The notes under the pieces: model-generated
Databases searched by the model: none
Seen by the model: only the letters and a program-made list of their open reading frames with translations
What the model was told of the DNA's origin: nothing
Source: Promethearchaeota archaeon Loki_b32
Lineage (GTDB): Archaea > Asgardarchaeota > Lokiarchaeia > Sigyniarchaeales > SOKP01
DNA: 64,000 nt
Direction of reading: 5' to 3'
NCBI GenBank assembly: GCA_005223125.1
Contig: NJBH01000003.1
Coordinates: 62,001 to 126,000 of the forward strand
Position numbers and translations under genes: made by a program
Part shown: positions 42,161 through 51,051 of the stretch, one piece after another
Position numbering within the stretch: position 1 is the stretch's first letter
Layout of the letters: each line of letters starts with the position of its first letter

Positions 42161-45103
42161 TTAAAAAAGTGTTTTTTGAACACTTGGTTCTGCTTCTTCT
42201 TTCTTTTTATACTCTTTTAAAGTAATTTCTTCATATTCAATACCTAAAGCATCAAACAACTGCTCTAATGCTGATTTCAATAAATTTCTATATTTTTTAA
42301 CATTTAAATCTCTAAAACTAGCCAGATCAAAATCTTTAGCTCCAATACTGTCATTGCTTTTGATAAATTTAATATCATCACCTTTTTGATATTCCTTCCC
42401 TGTTATTTTTTTTAGTTCGTTAGCAGCTCTGACATGTTGCGGTATTGTTTTCTCATAAGATTTAAGAGATTTTTGTAATGTTATATAAATTGCATAGTCT
42501 TCTAAAGGAAATTCATCTTCCTTACCTATTTTTTTTCTATTAGCCTTTATAATTTCGATTATAGATTTTCGGGCTTTTAAAAAATCATCATCTGATTTTA
42601 CATTTTTTAATATATCAATTACTTGTCGAAATACTTTCTTAATAAATTCAGGTGTATTTTTTTTTTTAGCTAAGACTCCTTTCATATCAATGTATTTAGT
42701 ATTTTTATAGATACCAACATAATTTTTCTTTCTTTTAGATAATGCTAGAAATTGATAAGTTTTTTCCTCCTCCAAATCAAGATCTAGTTCATTTTTACTC
42801 CATTCAGATAATTGTCTCATTTGATCTTTTGTTGGATTTCTAAGAAAGACAGAATCTGTATCACCATATAATACTTCTATTCCTAATTCTTCTGATTTTT
42901 TAATTGTCTGTTTAATGGAATATTGTCCTATTGAAGTTGTACTTTCAGCCACCGGAAGGCAAAAAAGAGGAAAATTCTTAGATCCAAAAACACCATATGA
43001 ACCATTAATAAAAACTTTAAGAGCTTGTTGAATCGTTTGATAATAACTTCTTTGTTTTTCTGTTAAATTTTTATCACCAGATTTAGGTTTAAAATATTTT
43101 ACTCTTATATCTCGGAAAAAGCCTACGACATATGCAAAGATTCCCATTTTTTGAGTACATATATAGTAGGGGGTTCCTTTTACAAGATTATCTTCATCAT
43201 CCTTATGTGGACACAAAACTGTTTCATATGATAAATTATATTCCTTGATAATGGAAGGATATAGGCTAGCAAAATCCATAACAACGACATCGAAATGAAT
43301 ACCAGGAACAGGTGGAACAACATATGCCCCAGCAAATGTTTTTCCTTCGATAACAGCTTTTGAATATCCTCCTGTTTTTAATTCTGCAATTTCAGATCTA
43401 CGAGGTATAAGATATTTGTTTCTCCTGTGTTCAAAATAAAAAATATTCTGAATCCATGTAGATATTTGGCGCCTTACAGTTTCATGAATAGGCATTTTAG
43501 TAATTCGGCATAATAATAAAATTAAATTCCATACTAATGAATTATTAAATTTAGTTAATTCTAATGTAAGTATTGAATCTTTTAGATTATACCATGTAAG
43601 TATATCATATTCCATTTCGTGTATTTCTTCTTCATGTTCATATTTTTTTTCTCCCAATAGCGCTTCACTTATTGCGTTTAATGAACTGCTTTCATATGCT
43701 CCACCAAATGCATATCCAGAAATACTTCTATTAAAGAAGAAATTAAAGAGATCAATATGGATTCCTTTTCTTAGATCACAGTCAGATCTTGATAGAAAAC
43801 CAAAGCCTCTCTTAACATGGATGGGATTTAAATCTTTATTTATTTTTAACTTATTTGCTCTATGAAACATATAATTTAAGTCAAAATTATCACCATTGAA
43901 TGTGATAATTACAGGATATTCCCATAAAAGACGAAAGGATTCTGTCAATAATTCCTTTTCGCTTTTAAAGAATATAACTTCTGCATCAGATGGAAATTTT
44001 TTATGAAGTCCACGAAAAGCAAATCCTTCTCGTTCTAGTACATAAACTAATTTTAGTCCATCCGAAGCCACAAATGATATACTGATAATTGCTTGTTTTG
44101 CCTGACGAGGATCTGGAATAACAAAATCTTCTGATCCTATACTTACTTCGATATCCATAGCTAACCGTTTCACATCTGGAATCGGAGTGAGAAATATATC
44201 TAAAAACTTTTCCGAAAATTCTTGGATTTCTGGAGATTCATTTTTAAATAGAGCGCGCAATTCTTTTGCCATTCTCTTTGATTCTTCTGAAACCTCTTCA
44301 AAACTTAACTTTTTGATTTGACCACCCTGAATACTATAAATTAATCCAGGAATTAGTTGTCTATCGAAAATATAGTTTAAGTGATATCTAATGTCTGCTT
44401 CCCAAGCTTTTTTATTATTTTTACTTAAAATATTTCTGATATTTGTACCAGAACCTCCAATATCCGAAGGAGTTTTACCATATATTTTTGTCATCGATAT
44501 TTTTTTATCTTTTAGTAGATCTATTTTCTCTATTTCTTCAAATCTAGTAAAACCTTCATATTCTGTTAATTCTATCATATTTTGTAAATCTGTTAGCGTT
44601 TCCTTACTTAAACAATAAGGTTCATGGTCGGTTGTATCAATCCAAATCTTTATATCATCGGTTTCCAAATCATAAAATTTACAGTATGCTTTATTTTGTC
44701 CACCATCATAGTTAACATCAAGCAATATTCCTCGTTCCATATCTTCAACGATTTCTCCTTTTTCAATAAGGTATCGAATATATGTTGAAGAAACATTTTC
44801 TCGTAAAACCTTGGTTAATCTGATATTTCCTTCTTTTAAGCCAAAAAGTTCATTATTTCCTTTAAAAAATAAATTTGAAGGTATTTCTTTTGTAATTTTC
44901 TCTGCTTTTGGAGTTGGTTCTTTAGTTTTCTCTTCTTTTATAATTTTTGGCTTAGCTTTAGGTTTTTCTTCTTTATATTTTTCAGTCTTTACTACTTTTG
45001 GTGTTTCTGGGGATTTTACTTTTTTCTGCTCTTTATCGCTAACAAAGGAAAAAAGCGAGGTTTGTTCCTTATCATTTAGTTTTTTCTTTTTTGGAGGTGG
45101 CAT
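42161..45103 (-). CDS. polB: Family-B DNA polymerase
   Basis: 980 residues. Exonuclease motifs are DIEVSIG (ExoI), ITFNGDNFDLNYM (ExoII) and YNLKDS (ExoIII). Polymerase motifs are DFASLYPSI (A), KVFINGSYGVFG (B) and YGDTDSVF (C), with SKRKKNYVG nearby. All catalytic acids are present, so it is an active, proofreading replicative-type enzyme. The first ~75 residues are a basic, low-complexity tail starting with QTSLFSF (Q14-F20), and the last five are QKTLF; both resemble PCNA-interacting PIP boxes. No intein is present; the length is explained by the tail. Confidence 0.95.
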   Translation of the reverse strand: MPPPKKKKLNDKEQTSLFSFVSDKEQKKVKSPETPKVVKTEKYKEEKPKAKPKIIKEEKTKEPTPKAEKITKEIPSNLFFKGNNELFGLKEGNIRLTKVLRENVSSTYIRYLIEKGEIVEDMERGILLDVNYDGGQNKAYCKFYDLETDDIKIWIDTTDHEPYCLSKETLTDLQNMIELTEYEGFTRFEEIEKIDLLKDKKISMTKIYGKTPSDIGGSGTNIRNILSKNNKKAWEADIRYHLNYIFDRQLIPGLIYSIQGGQIKKLSFEEVSEESKRMAKELRALFKNESPEIQEFSEKFLDIFLTPIPDVKRLAMDIEVSIGSEDFVIPDPRQAKQAIISISFVASDGLKLVYVLEREGFAFRGLHKKFPSDAEVIFFKSEKELLTESFRLLWEYPVIITFNGDNFDLNYMFHRANKLKINKDLNPIHVKRGFGFLSRSDCDLRKGIHIDLFNFFFNRSISGYAFGGAYESSSLNAISEALLGEKKYEHEEEIHEMEYDILTWYNLKDSILTLELTKFNNSLVWNLILLLCRITKMPIHETVRRQISTWIQNIFYFEHRRNKYLIPRRSEIAELKTGGYSKAVIEGKTFAGAYVVPPVPGIHFDVVVMDFASLYPSIIKEYNLSYETVLCPHKDDEDNLVKGTPYYICTQKMGIFAYVVGFFRDIRVKYFKPKSGDKNLTEKQRSYYQTIQQALKVFINGSYGVFGSKNFPLFCLPVAESTTSIGQYSIKQTIKKSEELGIEVLYGDTDSVFLRNPTKDQMRQLSEWSKNELDLDLEEEKTYQFLALSKRKKNYVGIYKNTKYIDMKGVLAKKKNTPEFIKKVFRQVIDILKNVKSDDDFLKARKSIIEIIKANRKKIGKEDEFPLEDYAIYITLQKSLKSYEKTIPQHVRAANELKKITGKEYQKGDDIKFIKSNDSIGAKDFDLASFRDLNVKKYRNLLKSALEQLFDALGIEYEEITLKEYKKKEEAEPSVQKTLF

Positions 45104-45264
45104 AAATTTCAGTTAAAAATAATATTTTAGGTCTAATAATGTATATTATAATATTTTTTATAATACCCACTATTCCTTCTTTAATATTTCATTTACTACT
45201 CCAAAGTGAAGTATTTATGCAAAGAAAAGAGATTAAGCTAATTATTTTATATGAGAATGTGGTA

Positions 45265-45612
45265 TCAGCTGTTATTTTCGATTATTTTTTTTATTTCTTC
45301 CAAAAGGAGTTGCTTCTCAGCGATATACCATTCTATTTGGCTTCGGGAGGGATTTTCATGATAAATAATCTCAGCAACCTTCCTAATTTCATCTTCGGAA
45401 GGATGAATCAATTGTCCATTAACATCATCTCTTATTAAAAGGATTAAGTTATCTGTTTCTAATGGTTTGATATCATATCCATCTTTGGCGTTATTATTAA
45501 TCGTAACGCAAAGTTCGGCAAGTCTCCAAACAGACTTCTCTACGCCTTTATTCTCTTTATAAATCTTGAATGCCAATTTAGTTACATCTTCTTTTGTAAA
45601 CATTTTACTCAA
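45265..45612 (-). CDS. Small helical protein, DUF2934-like C-terminus
   Basis: 115 residues. The C-terminal half, DEIRKVAEIIYHENPSRSQI then EWYIAEKQLLLEE, follows the DUF2934 pattern (I..rAY.iW...G.p.g....HW..Ae.eL), with the His replaced by Tyr. The N-terminal half is unclassified and helical. It lies upstream of polB on the same strand, with 160 bp between. Function unknown. Confidence 0.55.
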   Translation of the reverse strand: MSKMFTKEDVTKLAFKIYKENKGVEKSVWRLAELCVTINNNAKDGYDIKPLETDNLILLIRDDVNGQLIHPSEDEIRKVAEIIYHENPSRSQIEWYIAEKQLLLEEIKKIIENNS

Positions 45613-45769
45613 TTAGAAGTCTAATTTAAATTAAAATTAATAATAAGGTAATTGATTAACAAAAAGAAAAGTACACTTTTAACTATTTGTGTTGATTTTT
45701 TAACGCGTCTAAAACCACAAAATTAAAAATTTATACTAGTTTCATATAAAATAGTTATTATAATAAAAT

Positions 45770-45874
45770 GCCTCCGTGGCTTAAAAATAATGATTAGCGC
45801 TTTATTTGGCAAAGCGGTATAGCGGCAGACTTGTAATCTGCAGGTCGTGGGTTCAAGTCCCACCGGGGGCTCCA
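45770..45874 (+). tRNA. tRNA-Thr (anticodon TGT), with intron and encoded CCA
   Basis: The acceptor stem pairs GCCTCCG (45770-45776) with CGGGGGC, the anticodon arm is GCAGA-CTTGTAA-TCTGC with TGT at 45832-45834, the T arm is GTGGG-TTCAAGT-CCCAC, and the end is T plus CCA. The D arm is interrupted by 30 extra bases. Removal of 45782-45811 leaves the 4-bp D stem GCTA/TAGC and a mature length of 75 nt including CCA. It lies 13 bp before the stop of the convergent M42 peptidase gene. Confidence 0.9.
45782..45811 (+). other. Predicted 30-nt noncanonical intron in the tRNA-Thr D arm
   Basis: The 30-nt insertion splits the D arm after nucleotide 12; archaeal tRNA splicing endonuclease can remove introns at such noncanonical sites through bulge-helix-bulge structures. 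The boundaries could slide by a few bases because TGGC occurs on both sides (45777-45780 and 45807-45810). I chose the pair that restores a perfect D stem. Confidence 0.7.
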
Positions 45875-45886
45875 TTATTATTTATC

Positions 45887-47005
45887 TTAAAGTTCTTTTT
45901 CCAAATTTTGATTACTTAGATAGTGATAAATCAATTCAGCTGCTTGCTCAATACCATCTAAGGTGCTGATCTCAGGAACATTGTGAGCAAACATAGTAGG
46001 TATCCCTACCAAGGCTGATGGGATTCCAAGCCATTTTTGGGTTTTTCCTGCATCAGAACCATAAAATTCTAATACACCATCTTGGTATTTTATATTATTT
46101 TGTTCTGCTACTTCAACTAAGGTTTTACATAAATTATAATCTAAAACACCACTACCACTTAGTTCTTGCCATATAATTACTGGTCCATCATTTAATTTAA
46201 TATCAGTACTTACCGTTCCTGGAAAATTCTCGACTAATCCTATATCAACTGCTATGATTTCATCAATGGGATTACTTCTAGCAAAAAATAACGATCCTTC
46301 TGTTCCTATCTCCTCTCTTGAAGTTGCAACAATGTACAAGTCATATGGGATTTTTAAATTTCCTGATTCATCTAATAGATTATTCACAATTTTATCTGAC
46401 AATAAAATTAAGGCAGTTAAGGCGACTAAGTTATCCATTGAATATCCTTCAATAATGTTATCATTAAACTTCTCATTTAAAAGTTCAAAATCTCCAGAGA
46501 ATACAAAGGGCGCGCCAATATGAATCTTATATTTGTTAATTACTTCTTCTTTATCTTGAGCCCCAATAAATATCTCCATTTCATATAATTCAAATTTCTC
46601 TTCTCCTCTTAATTTTGGGGGAGTCGCGTGAGGGGATCTTCCTCCAATAACACCATTTATCCATTTTCCTTCCTTATTTAATACAGATATTTTTCGTGAG
46701 ACAAGCCATCTACCTTCATACCCACCTCTTTTTGAGAACTCTAATGTTCCACTTTTTTTAATTTTTCTAATAGTTCCACCAATTTCATCTAAATGTGCAA
46801 GAATAGCAATAGCTTTTTTACTAGATTTTCCTTTAAATTTAACATAATAATTACTCAGAGAATCTGTGTTAACTTTGATGTTCTTATCAGTAAGAATTTT
46901 CTCTAATTCCGTTTTAAATAGTTCACCGCGAGCTCTTTCTAATCCTGAAGGTGCTCTTGCTGATGAAAATGTTTTAATTATCCTAAAGATCTCCTTTTTA
47001 TCCAA
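45887..47005 (-). CDS. M42-family metallo-aminopeptidase
   Basis: 372 residues, di-zinc peptidase. Metal or catalytic residues are visible in order: AHLDEIGG (His and Asp), GYSMDNLVAL (bridging Asp), TSREEIGTEGS (Glu pair), AVDIG (Asp) and a final FAHNVPEIST (His). The insertion between the first and second metal motifs forms the PDZ-like dimerisation domain typical of tetrahedral TET peptidases. It removes N-terminal residues from peptides; the exact specificity is unknown. No operon partner. Confidence 0.88.
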   Translation of the reverse strand: MDKKEIFRIIKTFSSARAPSGLERARGELFKTELEKILTDKNIKVNTDSLSNYYVKFKGKSSKKAIAILAHLDEIGGTIRKIKKSGTLEFSKRGGYEGRWLVSRKISVLNKEGKWINGVIGGRSPHATPPKLRGEEKFELYEMEIFIGAQDKEEVINKYKIHIGAPFVFSGDFELLNEKFNDNIIEGYSMDNLVALTALILLSDKIVNNLLDESGNLKIPYDLYIVATSREEIGTEGSLFFARSNPIDEIIAVDIGLVENFPGTVSTDIKLNDGPVIIWQELSGSGVLDYNLCKTLVEVAEQNNIKYQDGVLEFYGSDAGKTQKWLGIPSALVGIPTMFAHNVPEISTLDGIEQAAELIYHYLSNQNLEKEL

Positions 47006-47269
47006 AATTTATCACTCTATATACTTAAATTAATGAACTTACTAACTTCAATAATATTACAAACTTGATTAAATATTTGAATCTTGCTCAATAGGATCAC
47101 TAAAATTGGCATGTTCAGAAGAATTCGGTATCAAAGATTTAAAATAATTTATAATTTTGAGTATCCTATGTAAATATAAGACAAAAGTTATAGAAAAAAA
47201 GTTTGAATTTGCAACTATTATGAGGAGATACTGAAACAGATTTAGAATTAAAAAGGATAATAGAAAAAA

Positions 47270-48412
47270 ATGAAAGAATTTACCTTAAGAAGAAAAAACT
47301 CTAAAAAAGAAATAATCGAATTAATGAAACAAAAAGAATTAAGCAATCAATTAGAAGGAGTTGGTAAACTAATTGAAGAAGAACGATATACTGAAGCGAA
47401 AGATAAATTAGAGGTTATCATTAGGGAAGCTAAACGAAATAATTTAAATATAATTCTTAACATTGCTCAAGATTATTACAAATTTTGCAAAAATCCCATT
47501 AAAGGAAAGTTCAAAAGGAAAGAGATTCAATCAGAGTTGGAACTTCCCAAAATTAGTAAAAAAGCAAGATTTAATCATGAGAAAACCCCCAAAATACCAG
47601 AAATTAAAATACAAGTTGACTTATCAGGAAAAGAACTAGAACAACATAAAATTCAAGATGGATTGTTATACCTTTATATAAAGCTAGGCAAGAATGATGC
47701 AATCATCAAATTAATCTTGGAAAGTTTACGAAAGAGTAAAAACATAGTTTCATTAGCAGAAGATCAGTCATTAAAAGTATTGATTAAGTATTTCAAAAAT
47801 CCTTTAAATGTAAAGAACTCTCCCTTACTTGGGCAATTCATAACTCTAATCAATAAAATAAAAAAAATAGAGAGAGCTCCGCAAGTAATACTTCATGTAG
47901 CAAGAAGAGAAATACCGGTAAACTCATTTAAATTCTTGAAGAAACAATTCAACTCTACTTTCCAATTATTCAGGTATATTTTAAAGGGGTATTTCTCTCA
48001 AAACGAGCAAGACCTTCTACAACGAATCGTTACTTACATGGAGCTTGTTCTTGATTATTGGGAATATGAATTATGGGGTGTTGATGAATATTTGAGTGAA
48101 TCTGTTTTTAAGGGAGGGGTATATCCTGACACTAACGTAAAGCAGTACGTGGAAGATGCGTTGAATGATGCGTATTGTGATATTAAAATCGCACCCCATG
48201 CGCTTGAAGGTCCTTATAGTGGTGAATTCAAATTCAGTATAAATTTTGATAAAATCATCGCTGATGGAATGCTTTATGTTAAATTATTTAAAGATTTCAT
48301 GAGAGGGAGTTTCACTGAAGAAACTAACACTCTAATAATGGGAGAAATAAGAAAATACGATGCACGACATCATCCTATCAAATCACAACAATGGTACTCA
48401 AAAAATTTGTAG
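47270..48412 (+). CDS. Protein of unknown function with helical N-terminus
   Basis: 380 residues. The N-terminal 80 residues are helical with a TPR-like repeat (LIEEERYTEAKDKLEVIIRE), then a basic linker and a globular part rich in Phe, Tyr and Ile (WEYELWGVDEYLSESVFKGG, GPYSGEFKFSINFDKI). No family recognised. The gene is followed by a decayed gene fragment and the phosphodiesterase gene on the same strand. Confidence 0.5.
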   Translation: MKEFTLRRKNSKKEIIELMKQKELSNQLEGVGKLIEEERYTEAKDKLEVIIREAKRNNLNIILNIAQDYYKFCKNPIKGKFKRKEIQSELELPKISKKARFNHEKTPKIPEIKIQVDLSGKELEQHKIQDGLLYLYIKLGKNDAIIKLILESLRKSKNIVSLAEDQSLKVLIKYFKNPLNVKNSPLLGQFITLINKIKKIERAPQVILHVARREIPVNSFKFLKKQFNSTFQLFRYILKGYFSQNEQDLLQRIVTYMELVLDYWEYELWGVDEYLSESVFKGGVYPDTNVKQYVEDALNDAYCDIKIAPHALEGPYSGEFKFSINFDKIIADGMLYVKLFKDFMRGSFTEETNTLIMGEIRKYDARHHPIKSQQWYSKNL

Positions 48413-48448
48413 AAAGTTGTCTAAAACAAGAGCTTAATAATTATAAAA

Positions 48449-48547
48449 ATGAAAGATTTCAAGGTTAACGAGTACATCACCATGAAGTGGAAGGTGGAAA
48501 GACCAACATTTCAATAAAATTGGTATTTTATAATATCATTTATTAAT
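48449..48547 (+). pseudogene. Frameshifted relic of a FKVNEYI-type protein
   Basis: A short ORF reads KDFKVNEYITMK, and in the next frame EGGKTNISIKL continues the same sentence. This resembles the FKVNEYITLKLE.GKTNIYV N-terminus I associate with repeat-rich Lokiarchaeal proteins. It is shifted by one base and truncated, with no domain behind it. The match is from memory and weak in length. It lies between 47270 and the phosphodiesterase gene. Confidence 0.4.
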
Positions 48548-48594
48548 TTCGAAGAATATGTAAATATATACTGAATTGTGAGTGGTGACATTTA

Positions 48595-50166
48595 ATAAAT
48601 AAGATCAACAGAGTCATTCTTTGCGTCATCGACGACGTAAGAGCCGAGCACTTTTTTGATTTCATCAACAGGGGGTTACTACCTAATTTAAAAAAATTAA
48701 TGGAAAATGGAATTTATTCAGAAAATTGTATAACTGATTTTCCTCCTATTACTTACCCCACACAAGTATCGTTAATAACAGGAACGTATACTGGGGATAA
48801 TAGGAAGGAGTTATGTCATGGGGTTCCCCTCCTAAATTGGATGGGTCGAGATTGGGCACCACCAATGTTGAGAGAATATGCCGCTAAAGATTTACAAATT
48901 TACAAAATTAATAATGATATGGGAAATAATTGCCAGACAATTCTTGAAATGGTAGGAGACGGGAATACAGCGAGTATAGCACAGTTTATTAATAGAGGTT
49001 CAGACTACATTTTTCCAGAGAGAAAGACAAAACTCGCTATGTTCTATCTTCTCATGAAATACCTCCCGAATGTCAAAAGAAGAATGATTAGAGCTAATTC
49101 AGTTATTGCACAAAAATTAATAGAGGTTTTTGAAAAACCAAGAAAATTTTTTGATAATGCAGAGCCTCCTATTGCTTCTTTACTATGGTTTATCTCATCA
49201 GATTTATTAATGCATAAGTTTGGTTTTGATTCACATATATATAAATTGAATTTACTACACATTGATAAAGTAATAGGAGTTTTAATTGATAACTTAAAAA
49301 GAATGGGCTATTTAGATGATACCGCTATTGTAGTTAGTTCCGATCATGGAAATTATAAAGCCAATGAGTTTGGAAATTTAGGCAACTTTTTTAGGAAAAG
49401 GGGTTTAACTAATTATCATCCTCTAAGGAATTTAAGAGGAAATATGGATCTTGCTTATTACTCAGGAGGAGGTTTTTTTAATTTTAAAGGTAATAATGAT
49501 TTAGGATTTAAAAATAGCTGGCCTCATCCTACTCTTAAAGAACTTAAGAGTTATGGGGCAAAAAATGTAAATCTATTAGAAGACCTATTTTATATCAAGG
49601 GAAGTCGTTCAATGTATTATAGAGACGATAATAATACATTTAATAAAGGGATAATTCATCTTAAAAGAAAAAGTAAAGATTCGGAAAAAATAATTACAGG
49701 AAGGATTGAGTATGAGGGTATTGGAACAGAATATAAAACGCGATATACCACTGATGATCATGATGATATATTCAATTTTATAAATGATATTAAAGCAAGT
49801 CGATTGTTAGATAATAGATTTCATTCAACTCAAGAATGGTTAGAGGGAACATATCATCTAGATTACCCCATACATCCCGATTTAATACCTCGTCATTTCA
49901 AAAATCCTAGAGGCTCTGATATAATTTTAAGCAATGATGAGACGATAAAATTTGGCATCCATCATGGTAAACAGAAAAGTAAAAATCTTTATGATCATGA
50001 TTTAGGCTTGCGGAAATGTATGGCTGTTCCATTAATAATAGGAGGGTCTTTAGAGATTCCTTCTAAACATGTTCCTTGTTGTAAAATTACTGATATTGTT
50101 CCAACCTTATTAAAATTTCTAGGAAAAACACCACATAAGAGTGTAATTGGTAGAATTTTGCTATAA
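48595..50166 (+). CDS. Type I phosphodiesterase/alkaline-phosphatase superfamily hydrolase
   Basis: Metallo-hydrolase fold: the first metal site RVILCVIDDVRAEHFFDFI, YPTQVSLITGTYTG with the nucleophile Ser or Thr, AIVVSSDHGNYK for two metal ligands and IHHGKQKS plus TDIVPTLLKFLG near the end. Nucleotide pyrophosphatases and related enzymes belong here. The first ATG (48700) would delete the essential N-terminal Asp strand. The frame is open back to a TGA at 48586, and GGTGA at 48584 is 6 nt from ATA at 48595, the only near-cognate start. I use ATA. Confidence 0.75.
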   Translation: MNKINRVILCVIDDVRAEHFFDFINRGLLPNLKKLMENGIYSENCITDFPPITYPTQVSLITGTYTGDNRKELCHGVPLLNWMGRDWAPPMLREYAAKDLQIYKINNDMGNNCQTILEMVGDGNTASIAQFINRGSDYIFPERKTKLAMFYLLMKYLPNVKRRMIRANSVIAQKLIEVFEKPRKFFDNAEPPIASLLWFISSDLLMHKFGFDSHIYKLNLLHIDKVIGVLIDNLKRMGYLDDTAIVVSSDHGNYKANEFGNLGNFFRKRGLTNYHPLRNLRGNMDLAYYSGGGFFNFKGNNDLGFKNSWPHPTLKELKSYGAKNVNLLEDLFYIKGSRSMYYRDDNNTFNKGIIHLKRKSKDSEKIITGRIEYEGIGTEYKTRYTTDDHDDIFNFINDIKASRLLDNRFHSTQEWLEGTYHLDYPIHPDLIPRHFKNPRGSDIILSNDETIKFGIHHGKQKSKNLYDHDLGLRKCMAVPLIIGGSLEIPSKHVPCCKITDIVPTLLKFLGKTPHKSVIGRILL

Positions 50167-50190
50167 TTGAGTATTCTAAGATATTTTTTT

Positions 50191-50217
50191 CTATATAGTA
50201 TATATAGTGTATATAGT
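50191..50217. promoter_or_regulatory. Three TATATAGT repeats (9-bp period) upstream of the phosphate genes
   Basis: TATATAGT occurs at 50192, 50201 and 50210, exactly 9 bp apart, beginning with CTATATAG at 50191. A further CTATATAG is at 50343, close to the PhoU-like start. The same word recurs upstream of the AbrB-PhoU gene at 54063 and 54072 (again 9 bp apart), so this is a likely shared operator. Confidence 0.55.
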
Positions 50218-50368
50218 AAAACTATTCAAGGAGTACGCAAATACATAATTTCAAGTAAAATCATTAATAAAAGATGTTTAAAGGTTAATATAATAATAAC
50301 AAAATTAAATTACTTATAGAAATTTAATAGAAATATAGAAGACTATATAGAACGAAATATTATTGAAA

Positions 50369-51031
50369 ATGAAAGAAATTGAAGATAAGGAACTGAAAAA
50401 GCTCAGTATTGATAATCTAACACATTTATTTATGGATAACATAAATGAGCAGAATCTAAAACTTATAGAAGGGATTGAATTTCTTGTTCAAGAGGATTTT
50501 GATAAATTCAAAAAAAATTTGAATTATGTAATAGAAACTAATACCGAAGTTCAAATAAAGAAAAAATTTGAATCAAAAATATTCAAATCAAAATTAATGT
50601 TCTCCAAAGCAGATAGATTAAAATTATTCAATAAAATTAATGGTATCAAAAATATTGGGGAATTTATAGCAAATAAAATGCTTCTATATAAAGCTGTTTT
50701 CCCTGATGAGCAATTTAAGCATCATATCCTAAGTATACTGGAGTCATTAAAAAATATTTCTAACGATTTATCGAAAGCGGTGAAATTAATTGGATCTGAT
50801 CTTAGTAAAGCTCACGATATTTGTGAAGAAATAAAAGATGAAAGAAGAAAAATGAGAAACGAGGAATGGCAACTATTAAATCGCCTTTATAATTATGATA
50901 TGGATTATATATCTCGAACATTCATATATCTGAAAGAATTAATTGAAGATATAATGATGTTGGCTGATCATATTAAAAATTTCTCTGAGTATATCCAGTT
51001 TCTTGCGACTAAATATCTAATCTTTGATTAA
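50369..51031 (+). CDS. PhoU/DUF47-like helical protein
   Basis: About 220 residues, entirely helical. The C-terminal half, KLIGSDLSKAHDICEEIKDE then LKELIEDIMMLADHIKNFSE, resembles DUF47/PhoU-like proteins that bind metal and associate with phosphate transporters. The PiT transporter begins 20 bp downstream, supporting an accessory role. I take ATG 50369 (residue 3 of the ORF with the TTG at 50363). No strong ribosome site is visible. Confidence 0.6.
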   Translation: MKEIEDKELKKLSIDNLTHLFMDNINEQNLKLIEGIEFLVQEDFDKFKKNLNYVIETNTEVQIKKKFESKIFKSKLMFSKADRLKLFNKINGIKNIGEFIANKMLLYKAVFPDEQFKHHILSILESLKNISNDLSKAVKLIGSDLSKAHDICEEIKDERRKMRNEEWQLLNRLYNYDMDYISRTFIYLKELIEDIMMLADHIKNFSEYIQFLATKYLIFD

Positions 51032-51051
51032 AAAAAAAGTCAAGAATTAAT

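Noticed and set aside
42161-45103. Possible intein in the 980-residue polymerase
   Set aside because: All polymerase motifs are contiguous at normal spacing and no Cys/Ser...HN splice junctions are visible; the extra length is the N-terminal basic tail.
45139-45438. Plus-strand ORF opposite the DUF2934-like gene
   Set aside because: Overlaps the minus-strand gene at 45265 for most of its length, has no ribosome site and looks like an antisense shadow with Phe/Ile-rich low-complexity sequence.
50191-50217. TATATAGT repeats considered as a TATA box only
   Set aside because: The exact 9-bp periodicity and the same word with the same spacing at 54063-54079 argue for an operator rather than a plain promoter element, although one copy may also act as TATA box.
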